A stretch of DNA of 35,254 nucleotides from CAYQZD01 sp964421875 (GTDB taxonomy: Bacteria; Electryoneota; Tariuqbacteria; Tariuqbacterales; Tariuqbacteraceae), in the NCBI GenBank assembly GCA_964421875.1, contig CAYQZD010000032.1:1-35254 (forward strand). Direction: 5' to 3'. Shown piece after piece: positions 24,609 to 33,026 of the stretch. The notes beneath the pieces are model-generated. The model was not told where the DNA came from. It worked only from the letters and a program-made list of their open reading frames with translations, and did no database searches. The translations under genes were made by a program, and so were the position numbers. Each line of letters begins with the position of its first letter. The stretch's first letter is position 1.

Positions 24609-25569
24609 CGCCCATCTTTCTACGTTTGAGAGGGCGGCGAAATTCATAGATGATGGTGATGATTTTCTGGTGACCACCCATTTCGCCCCGGACGGCGACG
24701 CGGTGGGAGCGGCCTTGGGGATGGGTGTAATCCTCACCAAGATGGGGAAACGGTTCATTTTGGCTATCGATGGCGGTGTTTCGCAAAAATATGATTTTTT
24801 GGGTGAAAAAGAGTCGATTCTTGATTCTTCCAGGGTCACTATCCCCGGTATTTTCACCAATATAATAATTCTCGACGCCGGAAGCTACAAGCGGATAGGC
24901 GCGGTTTCGGAGATGGTGGAACCGGGCGCGGCAATTTTGAATATCGACCATCATATCTCCAATGACGGCTTCGGAGATGTGGCTTGTATAGATGTTGAAG
25001 CAAGCTCCACCTGCGAAATCCTTTATAATTTCGCCCGTTATCTAAAACTGCCGGTCGAAAAGGAATTAGCCTCATACCTATACATCGGTGTTATGACCGA
25101 CACCGGAAGGTTCCGGTTCGCCAACAGCACGCCGCGAGCCTTCAGAATCTGCGCCGAATTGGTGGAATGCGGAGCCGACCCCGCTGAACTGACGGAGGCG
25201 GTCTATTTCGACCTGCCCAAAGATTTCATTATTGCCCTGGCGAAATCCCTCGACACCCTCGAATTTCACAGCGAAGGCAGGGTGGCGATGATGGAATACT
25301 TGGAAGAGAAGGAGATAGAGGACGCCGAAGGATTCATCGACTTCGCCCTGGGAATCCGCAAGGTGCTTGCCGCAGCCTTTATCAGGAAGATGTCGGACGG
25401 AAGATTTAAAGTTAGTCTCCGAGCCCGGGATACGCTTGACGTGCAGGATATCGCCCAGAGTTACGGCGGAGGGGGGCACCGCAAAGCCGCCGGATTCAGA
25501 TACCGGGGTCCTTTGGAAAAATTGAAAACAGACCTGCTCAAAACCATCATCGACCGGCTTAATCAGTGA
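24601..25569 (+). CDS. nrnA: Bifunctional oligoribonuclease/PAP phosphatase NrnA
   Basis: 322 aa. It is a DHH-DHHA1 phosphoesterase that degrades nanoRNA and can hydrolyse pAp to AMP. Metal-binding motifs are HFAPDGDAVGA near residues 21-31, LDAGSYK near 96, and the DHH motif in NIDHHISND near 118-122. The DHHA1 substrate loop GGGGHRKAAGF lies near residues 290-300. GGGAG lies upstream within rbfA. The stop overlaps the truB start. pAp turnover is relevant to assimilatory, not dissimilatory, sulfate use, so its link to the upstream sulfate genes is coincidental. Confidence 0.92.
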   Translation: MNDAHLSTFERAAKFIDDGDDFLVTTHFAPDGDAVGAALGMGVILTKMGKRFILAIDGGVSQKYDFLGEKESILDSSRVTIPGIFTNIIILDAGSYKRIGAVSEMVEPGAAILNIDHHISNDGFGDVACIDVEASSTCEILYNFARYLKLPVEKELASYLYIGVMTDTGRFRFANSTPRAFRICAELVECGADPAELTEAVYFDLPKDFIIALAKSLDTLEFHSEGRVAMMEYLEEKEIEDAEGFIDFALGIRKVLAAAFIRKMSDGRFKVSLRARDTLDVQDIAQSYGGGGHRKAAGFRYRGPLEKLKTDLLKTIIDRLNQ

Positions 25570-26225
25570 TGATTGTTCCGCCGGAAGGCTTGGTGCTTAA
25601 CGTTTATAAGCCCCCGGGGATGACCTCCTTCGGGGTGGTTAAACGTATTCGCAGCCTCCTCAAAGTGAAAAAAGTGGGGCACGGAGGGACGCTGGACCCT
25701 ATAGCGGAAGGGGTGCTGATTATCCTGGCGGGAAAAGCCACCAAACGGGCGGATGAACTGACATCCCTCGTTAAAGAATACCGGGCGGTAATTTTGCTGG
25801 GGAAAACTACCGATACCTACGATATCACCGGAGAGGTCGCGGAAGAAAAAACAGTCCCTGATATTGCCTTAAGCGAGGTCCTTACCGTTCTGCAGAGATT
25901 CCGGGGGGATATCGAGCAGGTTCCGCCGATGTATTCCGCGCTTAAAGTCAAGGGACAAAGGCTCTACAAATTAGCGCGCAAGGGGATTGAAATCGAGCGG
26001 GAACCGCGAAAGGTCACCATCCACAGTATTGATATCGATTTTTGGAAAAATCCCCGGTTAGGCATAACCGTGCGCTGTTCCAAAGGAACCTATATCCGCT
26101 CCCTGGCGCACGACATCGGCCAGAGCCTTGGCGTGGGAGGCTGTATGGAATCTTTACTGCGCGCCAGGGTGGGGGATTACCGGGTGGAAGACAGCCTCCC
26201 GCTGGAAGATATCAGATTAGATTGA
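25569..26225 (+). CDS. truB: tRNA pseudouridine(55) synthase TruB
   Basis: 218 aa from the ATG at 25569, overlapping the nrnA stop (TGATG). A GTG at 25566 is also possible. TruB makes pseudouridine 55 in the T loop of tRNAs. Motifs are NVYKPPGMTSFGVV, GHGGTLDPIAEGVL with the catalytic Asp near residue 41, PPMYSALKVKGQRLYKLAR, and CSKGTYIRSLAHDIG. Length stops after the catalytic domain, so the C-terminal PUA-like domain of the 300-residue enzymes is absent, as in some other lineages. A 93-bp repeat element follows and separates it from ribF. Confidence 0.93.
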   Translation: MIVPPEGLVLNVYKPPGMTSFGVVKRIRSLLKVKKVGHGGTLDPIAEGVLIILAGKATKRADELTSLVKEYRAVILLGKTTDTYDITGEVAEEKTVPDIALSEVLTVLQRFRGDIEQVPPMYSALKVKGQRLYKLARKGIEIEREPRKVTIHSIDIDFWKNPRLGITVRCSKGTYIRSLAHDIGQSLGVGGCMESLLRARVGDYRVEDSLPLEDIRLD

Positions 26226-26245
26226 GAGTGTTGATATACACCCGA

Positions 26246-26338
26246 TGTCATTTTGAATCCGCCAACCGGCGGATGAAGAATCTCTTGTTTATCAGTAACT
26301 TACACAAATGCAGATGCTTCGCTTCGCTCAGCATGACA
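26246..26338. repeat. MITE-like palindromic element, GTCATT family (93 bp)
   Basis: Inverted ends TGTCATT (26246) and CATGACA (26338), with inner hairpins around CCGCC/GGCGG and a GCTTCG-rich right half. Length matches the copies at 6113 and 21023. It lies between truB and ribF. After it come a palindrome GTCTGACAGAC (26342-26352) and a CGAGG/CCTCG hairpin near 26397-26413. Confidence 0.7.
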
Positions 26339-26428
26339 TATTGTCTGACAGACTGCGAAGACCTTTCCCCACGATAAATGAGGAATTTACCAAATCGAGG
26401 CTGACAACCTCGGCTGAACATAAAGCGA

Positions 26429-27361
26429 ATGCGGATTTTTGCCAACAATCTTGACGATTTCCCCCGAAGTGAGGATTCCACCGTGACAGTGGGAACCTTC
26501 GACGGGCTCCATTGCGGACATAGAAAACTAATCCAACGGGTGGTGGAAGGTTCCTCACCCTCGACAGTGGTCACCTTCTTCCCTCACCCCCAGGCGGTGG
26601 TGGCTCGACCCGGTAAGAAAATAAAGATACTTACCACCCCGGAGGAAAAAGTTGAGGGTTTGGAGAAGCTGGGCATCGAGCGATTAGTGGCGCTGAACTT
26701 CGACCGCGATTTGATGAATATGACGGCGGAAAGCTTCCTGAAAGAAATCGTGCTCGAGAAAATCGGTCTGCGCAGGATGGCGGTGGGATACGACCACGCC
26801 TTTGGCCGAGACCGCAGGGGAAATAAAGACTTTCTGCTTAAGCAGGGAAAAAAGCTCGGCTTTGAAGTCGAAGTAGTGGAGCCCTATTATAGTGGCGAAT
26901 TGATTGTTTCCAGCACCTTGATAAGGCGGATGCTTGAAGAGGGAAAGGTTCGGCAGGCGGCGGATTACCTTGGCAGCCGCTACTCCTTCACCGGCTATGT
27001 GGTTAAAGGGGACGCCCGCGGAGCCAGACTCGGATTCCCCACCGCCAATCTGAGATTGGATAATCCCCTTAAAATGCTCCCCTTGAACGGGATCTATGCG
27101 GTTTACGTGCACCTTGAGGGGCAGCCGCGAGCCGGTCTGCTCTATCTGGGTAACCGTCCCACCTATGGCGCCGGGAGTTTTATGATAGAGGTCTATATCT
27201 TCGACTTCGACCGTAACCTCTACGGCGAAAAGCTGAAGGTGGAGCTGGTGGAAAGGGTACGCGGCGAACGCGCCTTCGCCAATGAAACGGAGCTGGTGGC
27301 GGGGATGAAGGCGGATGAAGACAGGGGACGTGAAATCTTTCGGCGCAGTGAAGCCGATTAA
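26429..27361 (+). CDS. ribF: Bifunctional riboflavin kinase/FAD synthetase
   Basis: 310 aa. It makes FMN and then FAD from riboflavin. The N-terminal FAD synthetase domain has GTFDGLHCGHRKLI near residues 22-35, the nucleotidyltransferase HxGH-like motif. The C-terminal riboflavin kinase domain begins around 185 with GDARGARLGFPTANL. FAD is the cofactor of AprA, QmoA and QmoB upstream, but the gene's place after truB is the conserved translation-operon position. No clear ribosome-binding site precedes the ATG, and the repeat at 26246-26338 lies upstream. Confidence 0.93.
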   Translation: MRIFANNLDDFPRSEDSTVTVGTFDGLHCGHRKLIQRVVEGSSPSTVVTFFPHPQAVVARPGKKIKILTTPEEKVEGLEKLGIERLVALNFDRDLMNMTAESFLKEIVLEKIGLRRMAVGYDHAFGRDRRGNKDFLLKQGKKLGFEVEVVEPYYSGELIVSSTLIRRMLEEGKVRQAADYLGSRYSFTGYVVKGDARGARLGFPTANLRLDNPLKMLPLNGIYAVYVHLEGQPRAGLLYLGNRPTYGAGSFMIEVYIFDFDRNLYGEKLKVELVERVRGERAFANETELVAGMKADEDRGREIFRRSEAD

Positions 27362-27399
27362 ACCTGCAATCGAAATTTGAAATATTGGAGCTAATTAAC

Positions 27400-27669
27400 A
27401 TGCCATTAAGCGTAGAAGAGAAAAGCAAGCTTGTAGAAAAATTCGGCAGTTCCCCCCAGGATTCCGGATCGACCGAAGTCCAGGTGGCGATGCTGACCGA
27501 AAGAATCAATCAGCTTACTGAACATTTTAAGGTTCACAAGAAAGACAACCATTCCCGCCGGGGGCTTTTAAAAATGGTCGGTCAGCGGCGTCGGCTGCTG
27601 GACTACCTGGCGAGGAAGGATATCGAACGTTACCGCAGCCTGATTAAGGATTTGGGACTGCGGAGGTAA
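27400..27669 (+). CDS. rpsO: 30S ribosomal protein S15
   Basis: 89 aa from the ATG at 27400, exactly the usual S15 length. A longer frame begins at TTG 27385, but that TTG is part of the TTGGAG ribosome-binding site. Typical segments are GSTEVQVAMLTERINQLTEH and KDNHSRRGLLKMVGQRRRLLDYL. The rpsO-pnp arrangement is universal. The spacer to pnp carries a hairpin at 27717-27731. Confidence 0.96.
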   Translation: MPLSVEEKSKLVEKFGSSPQDSGSTEVQVAMLTERINQLTEHFKVHKKDNHSRRGLLKMVGQRRRLLDYLARKDIERYRSLIKDLGLRR

Positions 27670-27716
27670 TAGATAAGGAATTTAAAAACTATCGTGTTAA
27701 GCTTGAGTTTGCCTTT

Positions 27717-27731
27717 CACACCATTAGTGTG
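27717..27731 (+). other. Hairpin in the rpsO-pnp spacer
   Basis: CACAC/GTGTG with a 5-nt loop, with partial pairing outside (GCC/GGC). In Escherichia coli this spacer carries RNase III processing sites controlling pnp. A similar role here is only suggested by position. Confidence 0.4.
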
Positions 27732-27768
27732 GCTATTGCTCCCTTGAGTTTAGCGGAGAAGGAATGTA

Positions 27769-29967
27769 ATGATTTACAAAAAAGAGATTGAAATCGGCGG
27801 CAGGAACCTATCCATCGAAACCGGCAAGTTGGCCAAGCAAGCCAACGGTTCCGCCTGGATTCGATATGGAGACACCATTGTCCTGGCTGCGGTTGTCGCC
27901 GAAAAAGATGCTGAAGAGGGCAAGGACTTTTTCCCTCTAACTGTTGACTACAGAGAAAAAATGGCCGCCTCGGGGAAAATCCCCGGTGGCTTTTTCAAAC
28001 GGGAGGGAAGACCTAATGAAAAGGAAATCCTTTCGGCAAGATTGATAGACCGTCCCATAAGACCCCTGTTTCCCGACTGGTTTAACTGCGAGACTCAAGT
28101 GCTGATAACCGTGATGTCCGCGGACGGCGAAAACGACGGTGATATTTTAGGCGCAATCGCCGCCTCCGCAGCATTGGCGTTCTCCGACGTTCCGATGGAG
28201 AAGGTCATCGCCGAAGTCACCGTGGGCCGCATCGACGGTAAATTCGTAATTAATCCCACTATTTCCCAGCTTGAAGAATGCGATATGGAACTGGTGGTCG
28301 CCGGCGCCAAGGACTCGATATTGATGGTAGAAGGGGAATGCAAGGAAGTGCCGGAAAGCGTGCTGTTAGCGGCTATCAACTTTGCCCATAAGCACATTAC
28401 GGATATCGTGGAGCTCATCGAGAGTATAGCGGAAGAAGCAGCGCCTCCCAAACGTCAATCCCCCGAAATCCAGGACCACAGCTCCCTCGAAAATAAGGTA
28501 AAGGAAGTGGCGGAAGCCCGGGTTAAGGAAGCCTGTGAAATTATCGATAAAACTCAGCGTGAGGATACCCTGGAACTGCTGGAGACTGAGACTGTGGAAG
28601 CGATGCAGGAAGAATTCCCTGAAAGCGAAGGTATCATCAGAAACGCCGTCAGGGAACTGGAAAAGGTCTATATGCGCCAGAACATCTTAGGGGAGGGACG
28701 CCGCCTCGATGGCAGGAGCATCGACCAAGTCCGTCCCATCACCGGAGAAGTCGGACTCCTGCCCCGAGCCCACGGCAGCGCCCTCTTCACCCGAGGCCAG
28801 ACTCAAGCCCTGGCAACCGCCACCCTTGGGACCAAAATGGACGAGCAGCGCATCGACAGCCTCGAAGGCGATTTTTTTAAGCGCTTCCTGTTGCATTACA
28901 ATTTCCCCGGATATTCCACCGGCGAGGTTTCACGCCGGTTCGGAGTTTCCCGAAGGGAAGTGGGGCACGGCAACCTGGCGGAGCGGGCTCTGAAATTCAT
29001 GCTGCCCGCCTATGACGATTTCCCCTACACCATCCGCATCGTGTCGGATGTGCTTGAATCTAACGGAAGCTCTTCGATGGCGACCGTCTGCGCCGGCTGT
29101 ATGGCGCTGATGGATGCGGGAGTGCCTGTCGCCAAGCCTGTGGCTGGAGTGGCGATGGGACTGGTGCTTGAAGATAGCCAGGCGGTGATTTTAACCGATA
29201 TCCTGGGAGCTGAAGACCACCTTGGCGATATGGATTTTAAAATCGCCGGCAGCAAAGACGGAGTGACCGCGGTGCAGATGGACATCAAGGTCTCCGGCAT
29301 CTCAACTGAGGTAATGGAGGAGGCTTTGAACCGAGCAAAGCAAGCCAGATTGCACATCCTGGCGGAGATGGCGAAGACCATTGCGCAGCCTCGACCCGAA
29401 CTGTCTCGCTATGCGCCAAATATCATCTTTATGAAGATTCCCGTAGATAAGATAGGCATGGTTATTGGTCCTGCGGGAAGGAATATCCGGGAGATTATCG
29501 AACAGACCGAAGCCACCATCAATATCGATGATGACGGGACTATCCAGATTGCCTCCATAAACCAGGCCGGCGCGGACAAAGCCCGAGAAATCATCGCCTC
29601 TATGACCGAAGACCCGGAAGTGGGAGAGGTTTACGATGGGATAGTGAGAAGGATTGTCGATTTCGGAGCGTTTGTCGAAATCCTTCCCGGCAGAGAAGGA
29701 CTGCTGCATGTTAAAAATATTGCGCACCACCGCGTCGAGCACCCCTCCGATGTGCTCAAAGTCGGTGAAACGGTGAAGGTCAAACTCCTGGACCTCGACT
29801 CCCAGGGCAAGATGGACCTTTCCCGTAAAGCGCTATTGGAAAGGCCCGCCTATACACCATCTGAACATCCCTATTCGCCCCGCCGCGACGACAGAGACCG
29901 AGACCGACGTCCCGGCGGCGGCGGCAGGCGAGGCGGGGGCGGAAATCGCGGTCCCAGAAATCGATAA
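27769..29967 (+). CDS. pnp: Polyribonucleotide nucleotidyltransferase (PNPase)
   Basis: 732 aa. It is a phosphorolytic 3'-to-5' exoribonuclease and degradosome component. Two RNase PH-like domains (about 1-225 and 310-540, the second with EDHLGDMDFKIAG) flank a helical domain. A KH domain with GPAGRNIREIIEQT near 567 and an S1 domain with FGAFVEILPGREGLLHV near 625 follow. The last 40 residues are Arg/Gly/Asp-rich (GGGGRRGGGGN), an RGG-like tail that may add RNA binding. The ATG is preceded by GGAGAAGG. It ends the conserved operon; a 342-bp repeat-rich gap follows. Confidence 0.96.
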   Translation: MIYKKEIEIGGRNLSIETGKLAKQANGSAWIRYGDTIVLAAVVAEKDAEEGKDFFPLTVDYREKMAASGKIPGGFFKREGRPNEKEILSARLIDRPIRPLFPDWFNCETQVLITVMSADGENDGDILGAIAASAALAFSDVPMEKVIAEVTVGRIDGKFVINPTISQLEECDMELVVAGAKDSILMVEGECKEVPESVLLAAINFAHKHITDIVELIESIAEEAAPPKRQSPEIQDHSSLENKVKEVAEARVKEACEIIDKTQREDTLELLETETVEAMQEEFPESEGIIRNAVRELEKVYMRQNILGEGRRLDGRSIDQVRPITGEVGLLPRAHGSALFTRGQTQALATATLGTKMDEQRIDSLEGDFFKRFLLHYNFPGYSTGEVSRRFGVSRREVGHGNLAERALKFMLPAYDDFPYTIRIVSDVLESNGSSSMATVCAGCMALMDAGVPVAKPVAGVAMGLVLEDSQAVILTDILGAEDHLGDMDFKIAGSKDGVTAVQMDIKVSGISTEVMEEALNRAKQARLHILAEMAKTIAQPRPELSRYAPNIIFMKIPVDKIGMVIGPAGRNIREIIEQTEATINIDDDGTIQIASINQAGADKAREIIASMTEDPEVGEVYDGIVRRIVDFGAFVEILPGREGLLHVKNIAHHRVEHPSDVLKVGETVKVKLLDLDSQGKMDLSRKALLERPAYTPSEHPYSPRRDDRDRDRRPGGGGRRGGGGNRGPRNR

Positions 29968-30058
29968 ATTGTAATAGACAGGATTAACAAAATGTACATA
30001 ATTTTAATTTAAAATTAATAGCTGTAAGACTTTAGCTTTTTTGAAGTTGCGGATACGA

Positions 30059-30129
30059 TGTCATTCCGGCGCAGCCGGAATCCTTCCGTAAAAAGAAAGA
30101 TTCTGGCTTGCCTCACAGCCAGAATGACA
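30059..30129. repeat. MITE-like palindromic element, GTCATT family (71 bp)
   Basis: TGTCATTCCGGC...GCCAGAATGACA. Two hairpins, ATTCCGGC/GCCGGAAT on the left and GATTCTGGCT/AGCCAGAATG-type on the right, are separated by about 20 bp. Confidence 0.75.
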
Positions 30130-30158
30130 CTGACACTTCAAACTGGTAAATTTGCTGT

Positions 30159-30184
30159 GGTGTCGGGTCTCCGCACCCGACACC
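30159..30184 (+). repeat. CTCCGC-loop hairpin repeat, copy 3
   Basis: A perfect 10-bp stem GGTGTCGGGT/ACCCGACACC with loop CTCCGC. Confidence 0.75.
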
Positions 30185-30243
30185 AAATAATTATTAATAT
30201 TTAATATACTGTCGACAGCAATTCAATAATAGATTATTCCTCG

Positions 30244-30265
30244 TTCCCACGCTCCCGCGTGGGAA
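30244..30265 (+). repeat. TTCCCAC palindromic repeat, copy 3
   Basis: TTCCCACGC/GCGTGGGAA around TCCC. It is nearly the same as 15694-15715 and, as at 11209-11275, lies downstream of a CTCCGC-loop hairpin. Confidence 0.7.
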
Positions 30266-30309
30266 TGTAAACTAACTCAATACTATATAAACCGTCTAAA
30301 TACATCAAT

Positions 30310-31548
30310 TTGCGCGAAAACTACCGAAAATCGATACTGCCCGGCGGAATCCGCCTGGTCACCGAAAAGATTCCCACCGTTAGGTCCGTTGCCCTGGGAG
30401 TGTGGGTGAACGTCGGGGGGCGTGATGAAACCGATTCGAACCAGGGGATTTCCCATTTCCTGGAACATATGATTTTTAAGGGCACCGAAAAGCGCACCTC
30501 GCTGGACATCGCCCGGGAAATCGAAGCCGTCGGAGGACACCTAAACGCCTTCACCAGCGCCGAACTCACCTGTTTCTACGCACACCTTTTGGATGAAAAC
30601 ATCGCCATCGCAATCGATGTCCTCGCCGATATCCTCTCAAACTCCCTTTTCCGTGATGCGGAGATCGAAAAGGAAAAGTCGGTGGTCTCTGAGGAAATAA
30701 AGCACCTTGAAGACACACCCGACGAACTCATCCTGGAATACTTCATCAGACATCTTTACCCGGGGCATTCTCTGGGGCAGCCCATTCTGGGGACGGTGGA
30801 TACCGTGAACACCTTCTCTTCGAAGGATTTAATATCGCTGATTCAAGACCGCTACACCGCTGACAGAGTGGTCATCGCCGCCGCGGGGAATTTAAATCAT
30901 GAAGAGATACTCAAGCTGGTGGAAAGCGTTTTCAGCTTTAGCGAACCCAACGGCGGAATTCTACGTTCACCGGTTCCGCCCGTGGCTGCGGGAAGGAAAT
31001 CCTTCACCCGGGCTATCAACCAAGCGCACATCTGCGTCGGAGTTAGAGCCTTTCCCTATTACGACCCCAGGAAATACCCCTTCTTCGTGATGAACACTGT
31101 CCTCGGAGGCGGAATGTCGTCACGCCTGTTCCAGAGCATCCGGGAAACCTTCGGATACGCCTATTCTGTGAATACTTTCACCGAAGCCCTCTCCGATACC
31201 GGCGTGTTCGGAGTCTACGTGGGAACCGACCGAAACCGAATCGACGACGTTGTCGGATTGGTGATGCAGGAACTGGAGCGGATTCGTCGGGAAAAACTCG
31301 ATGATGAACTGCTGGCTCGCATAAAAACCCAGCTAAAAGGTAACCTGATGCTGGGATTGGAATCGACTTCAAGCAGAATGAGCCGTCTGGGGAAGATGGA
31401 AGTATATGTCAACGATTTCATCTCACTGGACGACATCGTAAATAAAATAAATCAAGTAACATCCGAGCAGGTGCTGGAAGTGGCGGAAGAACTGCTGAAA
31501 CCGGAAAACCTGCTTACGGTAATATTTACCCCATCGGAGGAATTGTAA
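30310..31548 (+). CDS. M16-family zinc metallopeptidase (processing-peptidase-like)
   Basis: 412 aa. The inverted zinc-binding motif HFLEH (His49, Glu52, His53) is present, and the distal Glu lies in SVVSEEIKHLED near 125-135. A second inactive M16 lobe has GGGMSSRLFQSIRETFGYAYSV near 285. This is the YmxG/mitochondrial processing peptidase beta type commonly found downstream of pnp. The only start before the conserved core is TTG at 30310, with no clear ribosome-binding site. The stop overlaps the ald start by one base (TAATG). Likely cytoplasmic; substrate unknown. Confidence 0.9.
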   Translation: MRENYRKSILPGGIRLVTEKIPTVRSVALGVWVNVGGRDETDSNQGISHFLEHMIFKGTEKRTSLDIAREIEAVGGHLNAFTSAELTCFYAHLLDENIAIAIDVLADILSNSLFRDAEIEKEKSVVSEEIKHLEDTPDELILEYFIRHLYPGHSLGQPILGTVDTVNTFSSKDLISLIQDRYTADRVVIAAAGNLNHEEILKLVESVFSFSEPNGGILRSPVPPVAAGRKSFTRAINQAHICVGVRAFPYYDPRKYPFFVMNTVLGGGMSSRLFQSIRETFGYAYSVNTFTEALSDTGVFGVYVGTDRNRIDDVVGLVMQELERIRREKLDDELLARIKTQLKGNLMLGLESTSSRMSRLGKMEVYVNDFISLDDIVNKINQVTSEQVLEVAEELLKPENLLTVIFTPSEEL

Positions 31549-32660
31549 TGATAATAGGAGTGCCTAAAGAAATTAAAACCGCTGAAAACCGAGTCGCTCT
31601 CCAGCCTTCCGGAGCGGAAATCTTGGTGTCCGAAGGACACACCGTGCTGGTGGAAAACGGCGCCGGACTCGGCAGCGGATTTAAAAACGATGAATATATC
31701 AAAGCGGGTGCGAGTATCATAAATACTCCAAAAGAAATCTTCGACCGCGCGGAAATGATAATTAAGGTGAAAGAACCACTGGAACCGGAACACGCACTGA
31801 TGCGCCCGGGCCAGGTGGTCTTCACATACTATCACTTCGCATCCTCGGAAGCCCTGACGAAAGCGGTGATGGATACTAAAAGTATCGCCATCGCCTACGA
31901 AACTATGGTCGATGAGGAAGGCCAGCTCCCCCTCCTGATTCCTATGAGTGAAGTCGCAGGCAGAATGGCTACCCAGCAGGGCGCAAAATACCTGGAAAAG
32001 CGGATGGGAGGCAGAGGCGTGCTTTTAGGAGGTGTGCCCGGAGTTGAACCGGGAGAAGTTGTAGTTCTGGGGGGAGGAATTGTGGGCACCAACGCCGCTA
32101 AGATGGCCGCGGGGCTGGGCGCGAATGTAACCATACTCGACGTCAACCTAAACCGTCTTCGCGAGCTGGACGATTTTATGCCCAAAAACGTGACTACCGT
32201 TGCTTCAAATCCTGAAAACATCCGCACCTATATCGCCAAAGCTGACCTGCTGGTGGGAGCGGTCCTGATTCCCGGCGCCAAGGCGCCTAAGCTCGTTACC
32301 CGAGATATGTTGAAACTGATGAAGCCGGGGGCGGTGATTGTGGACGTAGCCATCGACCAGGGAGGATGCATCGAAACCATCCACGCCACCACCCACGACG
32401 ACCCGGTCTATGAAGTCGATGGAGTCCTGCACTACGGCGTGGCGAATATGCCCGGAGCGGTCCCCTTCACTTCGACCAAAGCTCTGACCAACGCCACCTT
32501 CCCCTTTGCCCGTAAATTAGCCAATGCCAGATGGCGCCAGGCGGCTGAGGAATCGAATATGATTCTAACAGGAATCAATATGATTGAGGGCAAAGTGACC
32601 TGTAAAGCCGTCGCCGACGCTTTCGGTTTGGAATATACCCCCGTGAAAGACCTGCTTTGA
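31548..32660 (+). CDS. ald: Alanine dehydrogenase
   Basis: 370 aa. It catalyses NAD-dependent reversible oxidative deamination of L-alanine to pyruvate and ammonia. Motifs are IGVPKEIKTAENRVAL at the N-terminus, MIIKVKEPLEPE with the catalytic Lys, FTYYHFAS with the catalytic His near residue 95, and the Rossmann nucleotide-binding GGGIVGTNAAKMA near 175. CGGAGG lies 7 bp before the ATG, within the M16 gene, and the two are translationally coupled. Length is standard. It could supply pyruvate or recycle reductant. A terminator-like hairpin lies 40 bp after the stop. Confidence 0.95.
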   Translation: MIIGVPKEIKTAENRVALQPSGAEILVSEGHTVLVENGAGLGSGFKNDEYIKAGASIINTPKEIFDRAEMIIKVKEPLEPEHALMRPGQVVFTYYHFASSEALTKAVMDTKSIAIAYETMVDEEGQLPLLIPMSEVAGRMATQQGAKYLEKRMGGRGVLLGGVPGVEPGEVVVLGGGIVGTNAAKMAAGLGANVTILDVNLNRLRELDDFMPKNVTTVASNPENIRTYIAKADLLVGAVLIPGAKAPKLVTRDMLKLMKPGAVIVDVAIDQGGCIETIHATTHDDPVYEVDGVLHYGVANMPGAVPFTSTKALTNATFPFARKLANARWRQAAEESNMILTGINMIEGKVTCKAVADAFGLEYTPVKDLL

Positions 32661-32699
32661 TACTGGTCTTTTCGATCTAAAATACGGTTCACACTGCTG

Positions 32700-32730
32700 A
32701 AGGCGGATAATCATATCCGCCTTCTCTAAT
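32700..32730 (+). terminator. Terminator-like hairpin after ald
   Basis: A perfect 10-bp stem AAGGCGGATA/TATCCGCCTT with a 4-nt loop. The following CTCTAATT is only weakly T-rich. Confidence 0.7.
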
Positions 32731-32795
32731 TCGGAGTAGGCGTCAAAACCGACAATTACTCCACCGGAATTTGCTATTATGAATTTTATGTATAA

Positions 32796-32890
32796 TTTAC
32801 CTTGAAAATATCGGCTGCGTCTATAAGTGAGCCGTGAATTTTCATCCAAAATTGTGCGATGGTTCGCGAAGAGAATCCATCGGATGATGG
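32796..32890 (+). repeat. Structured intergenic element, copy A1
   Basis: It opens TTTACCTTGAAAATA. TGAAAAT (32803-32809) can pair with ATTTTCA (32838-32844), enclosing CGGCT/AGCCG (32812-32816 with 32830-32834). Then come GGTTCGCGAA and a terminal hairpin CCATC/GATGG. It abuts copy A2 directly. Compare 34567-34664. Confidence 0.7.
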
Positions 32891-32983
32891 TTTACCTTGA
32901 AAATAGCGGTAGCTTTGATTGGCAAGCTTTGTTTTAAATCTTATTTGTAGAGGGTTGCGAACAAAACCGTCTGAGACGGTTTT
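32891..32983 (+). repeat. Structured intergenic element, copy A2
   Basis: It opens with the same TTTACCTTGAAAATA box, then an AGCTT/AAGCT hairpin, GGTTGCGAA, and a 9-bp terminal hairpin AAAACCGTC/GACGGTTTT (32963-32983) with loop TGA. This copy's terminal hairpin plus T run could act as a terminator, 43 bp before the small gene at 33027. The outer TGAAAAT pairing is degraded here. Confidence 0.65.
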
Positions 32984-33026
32984 ATGGATACATCTAATCC
33001 TTCTCTATAATTAACCGGAGGACACC

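Larger units (their letters stand above)
29968..30309. other. 342-bp repeat-rich gap between pnp and the M16 peptidase gene
   Basis: It holds three palindromic repeats in a row: the GTCATT-family element (30059-30129), a CTCCGC-loop hairpin (30159-30184) and a TTCCCAC palindrome (30244-30265). The rest is AT-rich. No terminator with a T tract and no clear promoter were found. Confidence 0.65.
32661..33026. other. 366-bp gap after ald with terminator and a tandem pair of structured repeats
   Basis: The terminator-like hairpin (32700-32730) is followed by two abutting copies of the structured intergenic element (32796-32890 and 32891-32983), then 43 bp with a strong ribosome-binding site leading to the small gene at 33027. 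Confidence 0.65.
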
